Positions 38,014 through 47,245 of a DNA stretch of 64,000 nt are shown one piece after another. Made by a program: the position numbers and the translations under genes. This stretch comes from Mesorhizobium kowhaii (GTDB lineage Bacteria; Pseudomonadota; Alphaproteobacteria; Rhizobiales; Rhizobiaceae), in the NCBI RefSeq assembly GCF_003253745.1, contig NZ_MZXV01000055.1, positions 62,001-126,000 of the forward strand, written 5' to 3'. A model generated the notes under the pieces. It saw only the letters and a list, made by a program, of their open reading frames with translations, was not told where the DNA came from and made no database searches. Position 1 is the stretch's first letter, and every line of letters begins with the position of its first letter.

Positions 38014-39480
38014 TCAGCCGGCTTGTTTCAGCGCGGCCTTTTCGGCGCGCAATTCCTCGATCGAGCGCACACTGCGCCGCGCCGCTCCCGCCCATTCGCG
38101 GGTCTTCACCCCAGATGTCGACAGCCGCTCCTTGGCGGCTGGAACCGCGTGCGCATATTGCGGCAGCCAGGCTGCCTGGGCGACGACCATTTCGTCGACC
38201 ATCTGCCAGACCTCCTCCGGGGTTGAAACCGCGCCGACCAGCGGGTCATGCAGCACGGCGAGCTTGAGCAGATCGATGTCGCCCGATATCGCGGCATGGA
38301 CCGACATGCGCTGGACATTGATCGAGGAAATGCAGGTGGCGGCACAGGCTTCCGGCAAGGTGATGTCGGCGGCCATGTTGATGCCGAAGCGGTCGACGAA
38401 ACCGGGCGACTCGATGATGGCGTCCTGCGGCAGGTTGGTGATCACCCCGTTGTTCTTGACGTTGAAGTGGCCGCGATAGACGCGGTTGGTCTCCAGCGCC
38501 TCCAATATGTGGCTGGCATGCTCGTTGGAGCGTTTCCCGGGATCGATCGGCTGTGACGCCGCTTCGAGGAACTGCGGATATTCCGTTTCGAACCAGTTGC
38601 GGGTTTCGGTCGAGTAGCGGAGATAGCCGCCCGTCTCGCCATGGATCCAGTCGGACATGTCGATCCAGCGCGTGATCTCGTCGGGCCGTTTGCGATACCA
38701 GGGCAGATATTCTGAAAGATGGCCGTTGCTTTCGGTCGAATAGACGCCGAAGCGCTTCAAGACATCGATGCGCAGCTTTTCCTGCCTGGAATAGACCGGA
38801 TGCGCCTCGAAGGCGGCGACCAGCTCGTCCTTGCCTATTCTGCGGCCGTTGAGCCGCAGATCGATGAACCAGGTCTGGTGGTTGATGCCGGAGCAGACAT
38901 AGTCGAGCTCCTGCCTGGACTTCGCGCCCAGTACCTCGGCGATCTGCTCGGCGCCGTGCTGGACGCCGTGGCAGAGCCCGACGGTGTCGACCTTGCCATA
39001 CTCGATCGCTGCCCAGGTGTTCATCGCCATCGGGTTGGCGTAGTTCAGGAATTTGGCGTTCGGCTCGGCGACCTCGCGTATGTCCTTGCAGAAATCCAGG
39101 ATCACCGGAATGTTGCGCTGGCCATAGAGAATGCCGCCGGCGCAGATCGTGTCGCCGACGCATTGGTCGATGCCGTATTTCAGAGGAATTCTGATATCGT
39201 CGGCATAGGCTTCGAGGCCTCCGACCCGCACGCAGCTGATGACGTAGCGCGCGCCTTCGAGCGCCTTGCGGCGGTCGGTGGTCGCCGTCACCCTGGTCGG
39301 CAATCCGTTGGCCTCGACGATCCTGTCGAGGATCGCCTTGATCATCTGAAGATTGTGCGCGCTGACGTCGGTCAGCGCGAATTCGATGTCGGTGAATTCG
39401 GGCACGCACAGAATATCGGTGAACAGCTTCTTGGTGAATCCGACGCTGCCGGCACCGATGATAGCGATTTTGAAACTCAT
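38014..39480 (-). CDS. agaL1: Alpha-galactosidase, glycoside hydrolase family 4 (AgaL1-like)
   Basis: The 488-aa protein begins MSFKIAIIGAGSVGFTKKLF, the GH4 NAD-binding motif. It has FLNYANPMAMNTWAAIEY, the metal Cys in TVGLCHGVQHGAEQI, the His in CSGINHQTWF, and a Tyr/Arg-rich active-site region. It hydrolyses alpha-galactosides in the cytoplasm after uptake. It is the first gene of the leftward operon, and the regulator gene at 39693 diverges from it. The protein is a paralogue of the gene at 30469. Confidence 0.9.
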   Translation of the reverse strand: MSFKIAIIGAGSVGFTKKLFTDILCVPEFTDIEFALTDVSAHNLQMIKAILDRIVEANGLPTRVTATTDRRKALEGARYVISCVRVGGLEAYADDIRIPLKYGIDQCVGDTICAGGILYGQRNIPVILDFCKDIREVAEPNAKFLNYANPMAMNTWAAIEYGKVDTVGLCHGVQHGAEQIAEVLGAKSRQELDYVCSGINHQTWFIDLRLNGRRIGKDELVAAFEAHPVYSRQEKLRIDVLKRFGVYSTESNGHLSEYLPWYRKRPDEITRWIDMSDWIHGETGGYLRYSTETRNWFETEYPQFLEAASQPIDPGKRSNEHASHILEALETNRVYRGHFNVKNNGVITNLPQDAIIESPGFVDRFGINMAADITLPEACAATCISSINVQRMSVHAAISGDIDLLKLAVLHDPLVGAVSTPEEVWQMVDEMVVAQAAWLPQYAHAVPAAKERLSTSGVKTREWAGAARRSVRSIEELRAEKAALKQAG

Positions 39481-39692
39481 CAGCCGGACCTCATTTCATT
39501 CGAATGGCAGGCAAGGAACGACAAGGAAAGGTTCAGCCACATGCCATGACATGCGCACAGGACAGACCGGAATCCAGCCTGCCGACCTCCCTGTCCGCTC
39601 CTCGACTGCGGATCTCTCTCGCTTTTCGAGGGGGAGTATGCGCTTATTCGCGAGCGCGACCAGAGAAGGATTATGCTTTCAGGGGTAATTTT

Positions 39693-40601
39693 GTGCTGCA
39701 TGATTTGATAGCCAACGGACAGTCCATGCGGACGATCTCGCTGCCACGCGGCCGCCAGCGCCTGCACGCCATGCCGACGAGCACGGGCTATGAAGTGCGC
39801 GAGGACGAGATCTACGACTGGGATGGGCGCAGGCGCGGCCAGACACCGTTCACCGTGCTCCAGCACACGATCAGCGGGACCGGCCGGCTGCGCTATGAGA
39901 ACCGCAACTACCGCCTGCAGAAGAACGACACATTGCTGGTGCTGGTGCCGCACAACCACCGCTACTGGCTGGCCAAGGACGAGCGTTGGGAATATTTCTG
40001 GATTTCGATGAACGGCGAGGAGGCGCTGCGCATCCACAAATCCATACTCGGCACATCGGGTCCGGTGTTTCGGCTGCAGCTGGCGACGATCGACCATCTA
40101 GCCGATTGCAGCCTGCGCCTCATCAAGGGGGCCGCTTCGCCGGGTGCTGCTTCCGCCGTCGCCTACGAAGCCGCGATGGCGCTCTATGACGATGTCTTCG
40201 GCTCACATGCCTTTGCTGAAAAACAGAGCGCCATGCAGCCGGTCATCGACCACATCAGTGCCAATCTCGACAGGCCGCTGCCGGTGGCGGACCTGGTCCA
40301 GATCAGCGGCCTCAGCCGGGCCCATTTCTCGCGCTGTTTCGCCGAGAGCGAAGGCCTGCCGCCCGCCGAGTTCGTGCTGCAGCAGCGCCTGCAACGCGCG
40401 GCGAAGCTTTTGACCAAGGCGGATTTCCTGCCGGTGAAGGAAGTCGCCATCCTGTGCGGCTTCGAGGACGCGAATTATTTTTCGAAGGTCTTCCGCCGCT
40501 GCTACGGCATCACGCCCAGCCAATTCCGCACCACCGGCATGTATGCCAGCATGAGAACACCGGCCAGACGCGGCGCCAGGATGCCGGACGACGAGACCTG
40601 A
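39693..40601 (+). CDS. agpT: AraC-family regulator, AgpT-like
   Basis: The protein has an N-terminal sugar-sensing cupin-like region (TISGTGRLRYENRNYRLQKN, LLVLVPHNHRYWLAKDERWE) and a C-terminal AraC domain with two helix-turn-helix motifs (LPVADLVQISGLSRAHFSRC, VKEVAILCGFEDANYFSKVF, RRCYGITPSQFR). Divergence from agaL1 and the operon content match agpT, the activator of alpha-galactoside genes in S. meliloti. The start is uncertain: the GTG at 39693 has AGGGG 7 nt upstream and gives 302 aa, while an ATG at 39726 gives 291 aa. The 212-bp intergenic region must hold both promoters. Confidence 0.82.
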   Translation: MLHDLIANGQSMRTISLPRGRQRLHAMPTSTGYEVREDEIYDWDGRRRGQTPFTVLQHTISGTGRLRYENRNYRLQKNDTLLVLVPHNHRYWLAKDERWEYFWISMNGEEALRIHKSILGTSGPVFRLQLATIDHLADCSLRLIKGAASPGAASAVAYEAAMALYDDVFGSHAFAEKQSAMQPVIDHISANLDRPLPVADLVQISGLSRAHFSRCFAESEGLPPAEFVLQQRLQRAAKLLTKADFLPVKEVAILCGFEDANYFSKVFRRCYGITPSQFRTTGMYASMRTPARRGARMPDDET

Positions 40602-40620
40602 CGCTGCCTTTGGGTCCTTG

Positions 40621-40669
40621 ATGCATGTCGTTATCCCAAAACCACTGTGCACTTTTGGGCGACATGCAT
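40621..40669. repeat. Rhizobial palindromic repeat between convergent genes
   Basis: Perfect arms ATGCATGTCG and CGACATGCAT enclose TTATCCCAAAA and CTTTTGGG, which also pair. I know this as a second common intergenic palindrome type in Mesorhizobium. It lies between the ends of agpT and the fusion gene and touches the stop codon of the latter, so it may serve as a bidirectional terminator. Confidence 0.75.
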
Positions 40670-42696
40670 TAGGCGGCGTGCCGGCTGCCGCCATCCAGCC
40701 ACTCGAGATCGGCCGGCGAAAGCGTGATGTCGAGGGCGCGCAGGCTGTCGTCCAGTTCGCCCAGCGTGCGTGGCCCGATCAGCGGAATGGATGGGAAGGG
40801 CTGATTGAGCACATAGGCAAGCGCAATATGGATCGGGCTCTTGCCCAGCCGCGCGGCAAGTTCGATCGCCCGGTCGCGGCGGCCGAAATTCCGCTCCGAA
40901 TACCAGACCCGCACCAGTTCCTCATTGTCGTGCCTGTCGCGCCCGGCGCGATCAGTGAAGAAGCCGCGCCCCTGGCTTGACCAGGCGAAATTCGGCATCT
41001 GGCGGGACGTCAGCCAGGCCTTCCATTCGTCGGTCGAAGAGGTCACGCAGCCGGCCCAGATCGGCTCCAGCATTTCGGCCAGCGAGAAGTTGTTGGACAG
41101 CGCGCCGGGCTTATGTTTGCCGGTGCGTTCGGCATAGGCGATAGCCTCGTCCATGCGCTCCATGGTCCAGTTCGAGCCGCCGAACGGGCCGCGGATGCGG
41201 CCAGCCTTGACCTCTCGATCCATCGCATCGACGAATTCGCCCACCGGCACATCCGGATTGTCGCGATGCATGAAGTAGACATCGACATGGTCGGTTTGCA
41301 GCCGGTCGAGCGATTGGGCAAGCTGCCTGCCGATCACGTCGGGATAGCAGAGCGGCGAATGCGCGCCCTTGGCGATGATCACCGATTGCGCGCGCACGCC
41401 ACGGTTTTTCAACCACTCGCCAAGCAGCGCCTCGGTGTAACCGGCACCGTAGACATAGCCGGTGTCGAAGAGATTGCCGCCGGCCTCGAAAAAGGCATCG
41501 AGCAGGATCGAGCCCGAGGAAAAGGTACGGAAATCCTCGAAGCCGAGCGCCACCACCGACGCCGGCTTCGACAGGCCCGGAATGGTGCGCTTGCCGATTG
41601 CCGTTCCGCCGGAGCGCAAAGGCCGGCCGGAGATGGTGTTGGTGCGCTGCGGGGCCTTCTCGATCCCGTATTCCAGGCCCGCCGCCGCCCGCCATCTGTC
41701 GAGGACGCGCAAGGTGCCGAGACTATCCGCCCAGCCCATGCCCGGCCAGGCGAATTCCTGCCGCCCAGCGAGGATGGCCTCGCCGGCGGCGTCGACCTCG
41801 AAGGAATAGACATGGCGCTGTTCGTTGACGCTGATGGTCTCGCGAGCGCCATCGGATCCGATCACGTCGATCCGGCCCAGGCCGACATCGCGGTTGCCGC
41901 CGGCGAACCAGAAGTCCGGCACCTCGATGCGGCCGCTGGTGCCGAAGATTCTGAGCACATTGTCCTGGTTAAGCGAGATGCTGCAGGAAACTTCAGCAAT
42001 GATGCCGCCTGGGAAATGCAGCAGTGCCGAGGCCCATTCGTCGACGCCGGACTGGCCAAGGTGGGCAGCACCAACCACCTTGTCTGGCTCGGCGAAGGGG
42101 AGGCCTGCCGCCGCCCCGGCAATCAGCCGCACCATCGAGACGGGGTAGCCGCCGACATCCAGAATGCCGCCGCCGGCAAGATCGTTGGCATAGAGCCGGT
42201 GCTCCGGCATGAAGCCCGCCATGGCAAAGCCGAAACTCGACTTGATCATCCTGATATCGCCGATGACGCCCGACCTGATCAGCTCCACCAGCTTCAGCGT
42301 CTGCGGGTGCAACCGGTACATGAAGGCTTCGCCGAGAAAGGTGCCGGCCTTGCGCGCGGCATGGATCATGGCGTCGGCCTCGAAGGCGGTCAGCGCAAGC
42401 GGCTTTTCGCACAGCACGTGTTTGCCCGCTTCCGCTGCCCTGATCGCCCATTGCGCATGGCCGGGATGCGGTATCGAAATGTAGATGGCGTCGATGTCGG
42501 GATCGGCGAGCAGCGCATCGTAGCCATCGAGGATGCGGGCGCCGGGAAAACTCTCGGCGAGGCCTGGCTTGGCGGGGTTGCGCGCGCCGATGGCAACCAG
42601 CTTGCCAGTGCGCGAAGCGGCCGCGCCACCGGCAAAGGCCTGGGCGATGCTGCCCGGGCCGAGGATGCCCCAGCGAATGGGCGTGGTTGAAGTCAT
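40669..42696 (-). CDS. Fusion protein: Gfo/Idh/MocA oxidoreductase plus aldo/keto reductase
   Basis: The 675-aa protein joins two enzymes. Residues about 5-340 form a Gfo/Idh/MocA dehydrogenase: Rossmann motif WGILGPGSIAQAFAGG, EKPLALTAFEADAMI with the conserved EKP, and GGGILDVGGYPVSM. Residues about 370-670 form an aldo/keto reductase with its tetrad: Asp and Tyr in FDTGYVYGAGYTEALLG, Lys in VIIAKGAHSP, His in VDVYFMHRDNPD. Both use NAD(P) and act on sugars or polyols. It is the last gene after a sugar ABC transporter, so a role in modifying the imported sugar is likely. The ATG at 42694-42696 is placed best relative to AAGGAGA. Confidence 0.9.
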   Translation of the reverse strand: MTSTTPIRWGILGPGSIAQAFAGGAAASRTGKLVAIGARNPAKPGLAESFPGARILDGYDALLADPDIDAIYISIPHPGHAQWAIRAAEAGKHVLCEKPLALTAFEADAMIHAARKAGTFLGEAFMYRLHPQTLKLVELIRSGVIGDIRMIKSSFGFAMAGFMPEHRLYANDLAGGGILDVGGYPVSMVRLIAGAAAGLPFAEPDKVVGAAHLGQSGVDEWASALLHFPGGIIAEVSCSISLNQDNVLRIFGTSGRIEVPDFWFAGGNRDVGLGRIDVIGSDGARETISVNEQRHVYSFEVDAAGEAILAGRQEFAWPGMGWADSLGTLRVLDRWRAAAGLEYGIEKAPQRTNTISGRPLRSGGTAIGKRTIPGLSKPASVVALGFEDFRTFSSGSILLDAFFEAGGNLFDTGYVYGAGYTEALLGEWLKNRGVRAQSVIIAKGAHSPLCYPDVIGRQLAQSLDRLQTDHVDVYFMHRDNPDVPVGEFVDAMDREVKAGRIRGPFGGSNWTMERMDEAIAYAERTGKHKPGALSNNFSLAEMLEPIWAGCVTSSTDEWKAWLTSRQMPNFAWSSQGRGFFTDRAGRDRHDNEELVRVWYSERNFGRRDRAIELAARLGKSPIHIALAYVLNQPFPSIPLIGPRTLGELDDSLRALDITLSPADLEWLDGGSRHAA

Positions 42697-42731
42697 TGTC
42701 ATTCTCCTTGAAGGCTGGAAAGGGCGGCCGG

Positions 42732-43811
42732 TCAGCGCAGCCGCAGCCCTTTTTCGTCGAACAGGTAGGATTTGCGGATGGAAACGGTGACCTCGGACGT
42801 ATCGGGAACCTTTGCCGCGTCGCGCTGGATCACCACGTCTTCACCATGCGCCGTTCTGGCATAGAGAAAACTTGTGCCGCCCAGGTGCTCGACCACGTCG
42901 ATGCTTACCACAAGGTCGGTGTCGCCCTCTCCGGCGCTGCCGAAATGTTCGGGACGCACACCGACGATGACCTTGCTTCCTGCTTCGGGTGCAGCACCCG
43001 TCAGCGGCTGCGCGATACGGGTCTTCTCCTGACCCGCCAGCTCGACCACGACGCCTTGTGCATCACGCCCGACAATGCTGCCGTTGATGAAGTTCATCTT
43101 CGGCGAGCCGACAAAGCCGGCCACGAACTGATTGTCGGGATTGTCATAAAGATCGAGCGGCCGGCCGATCTGCTCGATATGGCCGGCGCGCATCACGACG
43201 ATCCTGTCGGCGAGTGTCATCGCCTCGGTCTGGTCGTGCGTGACATAGATCATGGTGGTGCCGAGTTCCTTGTGCAGGCGCGATATCTCGACCCGCATCT
43301 GCACTCTGAGCTCAGCGTCGAGATTGCTCAGCGGCTCGTCAAAGAGGAACACCTGCGGTTCGCGCACGATGGCGCGGCCAATGGCGACGCGCTGACGCTG
43401 GCCGCCCGACAATTGCTTGGGACGCCGCTTCATCAGCTCGTTAATGCGCAGGATCTCGGCGGCTCGCTTGACGCGCCGGTCGGTGTCGGCCTTCGGATTG
43501 CCGGTCATTCTGAGCCCAAAACTCAGATTCTGCTCGACGCTCATGTGCGGATAGAGCGCGTAGGACTGGAAGACCATGGCGATGCCGCGGTCGGCCGGCT
43601 CGACATCGTTGACGAGCTTGCCGCCGATGGCGATCTCGCCGCCGCTGATGTCCTCGAGCCCGGCGATCATCCTGAGCAGCGTCGATTTTCCGCAGCCGGA
43701 GGGGCCGACGAAGACGACGAACTCGCCGTCCTTGACGTCGATGTTGGCGCCATGGACGACCTCGAATACGCCGAAGCGCTTGATGACATTGTTGAGCGTG
43801 ACCGTTGCCAT
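42732..43811 (-). CDS. Sugar ABC transporter ATPase (MalK/UgpC/LacK type)
   Basis: The 359-aa protein has Walker A GPSGCGKSTLLRMIAG, signature QLSGGQRQRVAIG, Walker B VFLFDEPLSNLDAELRVQ, switch His in VTHDQTEAMTLADR, and a C-terminal regulatory TOBE domain (PEHFGSAGEGDTDLVVSIDV). It energises the two MalF/MalG-type permeases encoded upstream. The start ATG lies only 3 bp from the end of an inverted-repeat element (43814-44085), and no ribosome-binding site is visible in the element end, which is unusual for an operon gene. Confidence 0.92.
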   Translation of the reverse strand: MATVTLNNVIKRFGVFEVVHGANIDVKDGEFVVFVGPSGCGKSTLLRMIAGLEDISGGEIAIGGKLVNDVEPADRGIAMVFQSYALYPHMSVEQNLSFGLRMTGNPKADTDRRVKRAAEILRINELMKRRPKQLSGGQRQRVAIGRAIVREPQVFLFDEPLSNLDAELRVQMRVEISRLHKELGTTMIYVTHDQTEAMTLADRIVVMRAGHIEQIGRPLDLYDNPDNQFVAGFVGSPKMNFINGSIVGRDAQGVVVELAGQEKTRIAQPLTGAAPEAGSKVIVGVRPEHFGSAGEGDTDLVVSIDVVEHLGGTSFLYARTAHGEDVVIQRDAAKVPDTSEVTVSIRKSYLFDEKGLRLR

Positions 43812-43813
43812 GC

Positions 43814-44085
43814 TAGAGCGAGATGAGGTTGGATTGGATCATTCTGTTTCCCGATCGGCGAGGCAACCCGGTAGGAGAGGCGCGAAGAGCGATGGGGTTC
43901 CATCGCTCAAGCGGCTCGACGCCGCGGGTGCCCGCCGACGGGAAACGTGAAGGGCCGGGCTGGTTTGGGCCAAATCCATCGGCCTTCGTCTTGGCCGTAC
44001 TTCCAGTACGGCCTGCGACAAAGCCCTCGACCTTGGCCCAAACCATCACCGGCAGAATGATCCAATCCAACCTCATCTCGCTCTA
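43814..44085. mobile_element. MITE-like element with perfect 33-bp terminal inverted repeats
   Basis: Positions 43814-43846 (TAGAGCGAGATGAGGTTGGA and 13 more bases) are the exact reverse complement of 44053-44085. The 206 bp between them encode no protein. They contain further hairpins: GAGCGATGG/CCATCGCTC, GGCCGTAC/GTACGGCC and GGTTTGGGCCAA/TTGGCCCAAACC. The ends are TA, as in elements that duplicate a TA target (IS630/Tc1 type). The element fills the space between the permease stop and the ATPase start almost exactly. No transposase is present, so it would depend on one in trans. Confidence 0.85.
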
Positions 44086-44088
44086 TCC

Positions 44089-44925
44089 TTACTTGACCGC
44101 GCCGGCGGCGATGCCGGCGATGAAATGGCGCTGCAGGAGCACGAAGACGATGAGCATCGGCACCGTCAGCATCACCGCGCCCGCCATGATGCCGCCCCAC
44201 GACACCTTGGTGAGGCCGATCAGTGTGCCGAGCGCCACTGGCGCCGTCATCGAACCCGGCTGGCTGTTGATCAGGAGCGGCCACAAATAATTGTTCCAGG
44301 AGGCGAGGAACAGGATGATGGCGAGCGCCGCCAGCATCGGCCGCGCCAGCGGCAGCGCGACGAAGAGGAAGATGCGCCATTCCTTCACCCCCTCGACGCG
44401 CGCCGCATCGAAAAGGTCGTCCGGCATCATCGAGAAGCTCTGCCGCATGAACAGCACGCCCAACGAATTGAACAGCGGCGGCACGATCAGCGCCACCCAG
44501 GTGTTGGCGAGCTTGAAATCGCGCGCCACCATGATGAATTGCGGGATCAGCACCACCGCATAGGGTAGCGTGATGGTGCCGAGGATGATGGCGACAACCA
44601 CGCCCTTGCCGAAGAACCGGTAGCGGGCCAGCGCCCAGCCGGCCATCGACGTCAGCAGCACCGACAGGAACGTGTAGGTCACCGCCACCGAGACCGAAAT
44701 GCCGATGGCGCCGACGAAGTCGGTGTCGCGCTGCAGATTGTTGAAATTGTCCATGAAGTTGCCATGCGGCAAAAGCTCGATGCCGGGGCTGAAGATGCCG
44801 TTGTCCGGCATGGTCGAGAACACCACCATCATCCACAGCGGAAACAGCCAGATCAGCGCCAGCGGCGTCAGGAACAGATGCAGCGCGATGCTGCGTCCCA
44901 GCCTGGCGGAGGAGCGCGAACTCAT
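44089..44925 (-). CDS. Sugar ABC transporter permease (MalG/LacG type)
   Basis: The 278-aa inner-membrane protein has six hydrophobic segments and the MalG-type loop DDLFDAARVEGVKEWRIFLF. It starts at the ATG at 44923-44925 (MSSRSSARLGRSIALHLFLT). The start overlaps the stop of the upstream permease by 4 bp (ATGA). With that protein it forms the membrane channel for a mono- or oligosaccharide. Confidence 0.92.
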   Translation of the reverse strand: MSSRSSARLGRSIALHLFLTPLALIWLFPLWMMVVFSTMPDNGIFSPGIELLPHGNFMDNFNNLQRDTDFVGAIGISVSVAVTYTFLSVLLTSMAGWALARYRFFGKGVVVAIILGTITLPYAVVLIPQFIMVARDFKLANTWVALIVPPLFNSLGVLFMRQSFSMMPDDLFDAARVEGVKEWRIFLFVALPLARPMLAALAIILFLASWNNYLWPLLINSQPGSMTAPVALGTLIGLTKVSWGGIMAGAVMLTVPMLIVFVLLQRHFIAGIAAGAVK

Positions 44926-45782
44926 TTCGGTTCCCTCGTCAGCCACAGCTGCACCAGCGTGATCGCGATCGCCAGTCCGGCCATGGTGTAGGCAACGGCC
45001 GACGCGTAGCCGAAATTGAGCGACCGAAAACCCTGGCGGTAAAGCAACAGGCCAAGCGTTTCCGTGCCGCCGCCCGGTCCGCCGCGCTCGGTGATCAGGA
45101 AGGGCTCGGTGAACAGCTGCATGGTGCCGATGATCGACAGCACAAGGCAGAACACGATGACCGGCTTCAACAGCGGCAGAGTGATGAAGAAGAACTGTTT
45201 GAGCTTGCTGACGCGGTCGAGCGTCGCCGCCTCGTAGACATCTTCGGGAATGGATTGCATGCCGGCGAGCAGGATGATGGCGTTGTAACCGGCCCAGCGC
45301 CAGGTGACCGCGATCATGATCAGCGCCATCGCCGGCGTGACGTTGGAAAACCAGTCGACGCTGGGCAGGCCGACGCTGTTCAGGAGCTTGTTGATGATGC
45401 CGAAATTGAGATTGAACATCAGCCGGAAGACCGCCGAGTAGGCAACTTCGCCGACCACGACCGGGGCGAAGAAGGCGAAGCGGTAGAGACCCCTCGCCTT
45501 GAGCAGCGGCGAATTCAACAGCACCGCCATAACGATCGCCAGCGTGATCATCACCGGCACCTGGATGACAAGGATGAGCAGCGTGTTCTTCAGTGCGTTG
45601 AAGAAGGCGGGGTCGCCGATCAATCGGCCCCAGTTGAAGCCGGGGGCGAACCGCCATGGCACGGTGCGCGTCGCCTGGAAGGAGATCATGAAGGAATCGA
45701 TGATCGGCCACACCCAGAAGACTGCAAAGATCAGCAGATAGGGCGCGAGGAAGCGATACGCCGTGGCATTCTGATAGCGCAT
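44922..45782 (-). CDS. Sugar ABC transporter permease (MalF/LacF type)
   Basis: The 286-aa protein (MRYQNATAYRFLAPYLLIFA) has six transmembrane segments and the permease loop EDVYEAATLDRVSKLKQFFF followed by ITLPLLKPV. It is the partner of the MalG-type permease encoded by the overlapping downstream gene. The binding-protein gene lies 107 bp upstream. Confidence 0.92.
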   Translation of the reverse strand: MRYQNATAYRFLAPYLLIFAVFWVWPIIDSFMISFQATRTVPWRFAPGFNWGRLIGDPAFFNALKNTLLILVIQVPVMITLAIVMAVLLNSPLLKARGLYRFAFFAPVVVGEVAYSAVFRLMFNLNFGIINKLLNSVGLPSVDWFSNVTPAMALIMIAVTWRWAGYNAIILLAGMQSIPEDVYEAATLDRVSKLKQFFFITLPLLKPVIVFCLVLSIIGTMQLFTEPFLITERGGPGGGTETLGLLLYRQGFRSLNFGYASAVAYTMAGLAIAITLVQLWLTREPK

Positions 45783-45888
45783 CGTTGCCTCCTTTCCGCG
45801 TTCAAGGGGGTGGCGCGCCCCTGCTGAAACACGTGGCGCGTTCGGTCCCGGACAGCATCAATGGCGCCCGGGACCATCTCGGTCCAGA

Positions 45889-47160
45889 TCAAGATTTGAC
45901 GGGCAACCCGGTCGCCGCGGCGATCTGGCTTGCGGCATCGTCGAGCGCTGCCTTGGCGTCGGGATAGCCACCGGCCAGATATTTGGTCTGCACGGCGCGG
46001 ACGATGATTTCGGCGTCGCTCTGGAATTGCGTGCCGCGGCTTGGAACAACCTTGGGCAAGGTGCCGAGGATGTCCTTCCACACCGCCTGGCCGCCCCAGT
46101 AGGGCAGGCCTTCCGAGACATAGGGGTCATTGAGCGCCGAGATCAGGGATGGCACCAGGCCGAAATCCTTCAGCATGGTGATCTGGCCTTCATTCGTTCC
46201 GAGCGTGTATTTCATATAGGCGTAGGCGGCTTCCTTGTTCTTGGACGCCGAGGTGATGGCCAGCGAGGAGCCGCCGAGATTGGCGGCGCGCGGGCCGTCG
46301 GCGGTGAGGCTCGGCATCAGGTAGACGCCCCATTTGCCGTTTTCACCGGCCGATTCGGTGCGAACGGTGCCTTCATACCAGCCGCCATAGACCTGCGTGG
46401 CGACGGTGCCGGCGGTGTTGTTGGTGATCTTGGTGCCCCAGTCGGCCGAGGAGATGATGCCGGCATCCTTCATCTCCTTGACCTTGGTCATGGCATCGAT
46501 GCATTTGGGTTGGTTAACCGTGATCGACTGGCCGTCCTCGGCAAAGTAGGCGCAGCCCTGTTCGTTGGAGATCATGCGGAAGAATTCGCTGTCGCCATTG
46601 AAATCGGCATTGGTCATCGAGACGCCAGGGTTGGCGGCCTGGATCTTCTTGCCGGCGGCGATGAAATCGTCCCAGGTCTTGATCGATGCCGGATCGACGC
46701 CGGCCTTTTCGTAGAAGTCGCGGCGATAGAACGCGGCGACCGGACCCGAATCCCACGGCATCGCATAGGCCTTGTCGCCGACTTCGAGCTCGGTGCGTTT
46801 GAAGTCGGGGAATTTCTTCTGGTCCTCGGCGGTATAGCCCAGCGTATGCAGGTCGACGAAGCAGTCGGGGAACTGGCTCCAGTAATTCTCGGCCTCGCCG
46901 TTCTCGATGGTGACGATATCAGGCAGGCCGACGCCGCCGGCGGCGCAGCCGGCGATCGACTTGTCGTAGGTCGGCTGGTTGCCGAGATCCTGGACCGTCA
47001 CCTTGACGTCGGGAAATTGCTTGTTGAAGCCGGCAACGGTCGCCTTCAGCGATGAAGCCGCGACATTCCAGCTCCAGATCGTGATTTCGCCGGATTGCGC
47101 AAAGGCCGGGGCAGAGCCCAGGGCGAGCGCGAGCGCGGCGCAGGTCATTGTGATGCGCAT
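45889..47160 (-). CDS. Periplasmic sugar-binding protein (family 1)
   Basis: The 423-aa protein has a signal peptide (MRITMTCAALALALGSAPAF) and a family-1 extracellular solute-binding fold (GEITIWSWNVAASSLKATVA, YAMPWDSGPVAAFYRRDFYE, NPGVSMTNADFNGDSEFFRM, LGGSSLAITSASKNKEAAYA). It delivers a sugar to the downstream permeases. The order binding protein-permease-permease-ATPase resembles the lacEFG-K operons of Agrobacterium and Rhizobium, but no beta-galactosidase gene is present, so the sugar is not assigned. Confidence 0.9.
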   Translation of the reverse strand: MRITMTCAALALALGSAPAFAQSGEITIWSWNVAASSLKATVAGFNKQFPDVKVTVQDLGNQPTYDKSIAGCAAGGVGLPDIVTIENGEAENYWSQFPDCFVDLHTLGYTAEDQKKFPDFKRTELEVGDKAYAMPWDSGPVAAFYRRDFYEKAGVDPASIKTWDDFIAAGKKIQAANPGVSMTNADFNGDSEFFRMISNEQGCAYFAEDGQSITVNQPKCIDAMTKVKEMKDAGIISSADWGTKITNNTAGTVATQVYGGWYEGTVRTESAGENGKWGVYLMPSLTADGPRAANLGGSSLAITSASKNKEAAYAYMKYTLGTNEGQITMLKDFGLVPSLISALNDPYVSEGLPYWGGQAVWKDILGTLPKVVPSRGTQFQSDAEIIVRAVQTKYLAGGYPDAKAALDDAASQIAAATGLPVKS

Positions 47161-47245
47161 TGAAATCCTCCCATTCCATTTGCTCTCTCACTGTGAGCGT
47201 GGCTAGACTATGCAGTGGGTGGGGCCTGTCGCCGTCAAAGGGAAT

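Noticed and set aside
41113..42690. 525-codon plus-strand frame opposite the oxidoreductase fusion
   Set aside because: Antisense of a gene whose catalytic motifs are intact; no motif of its own.
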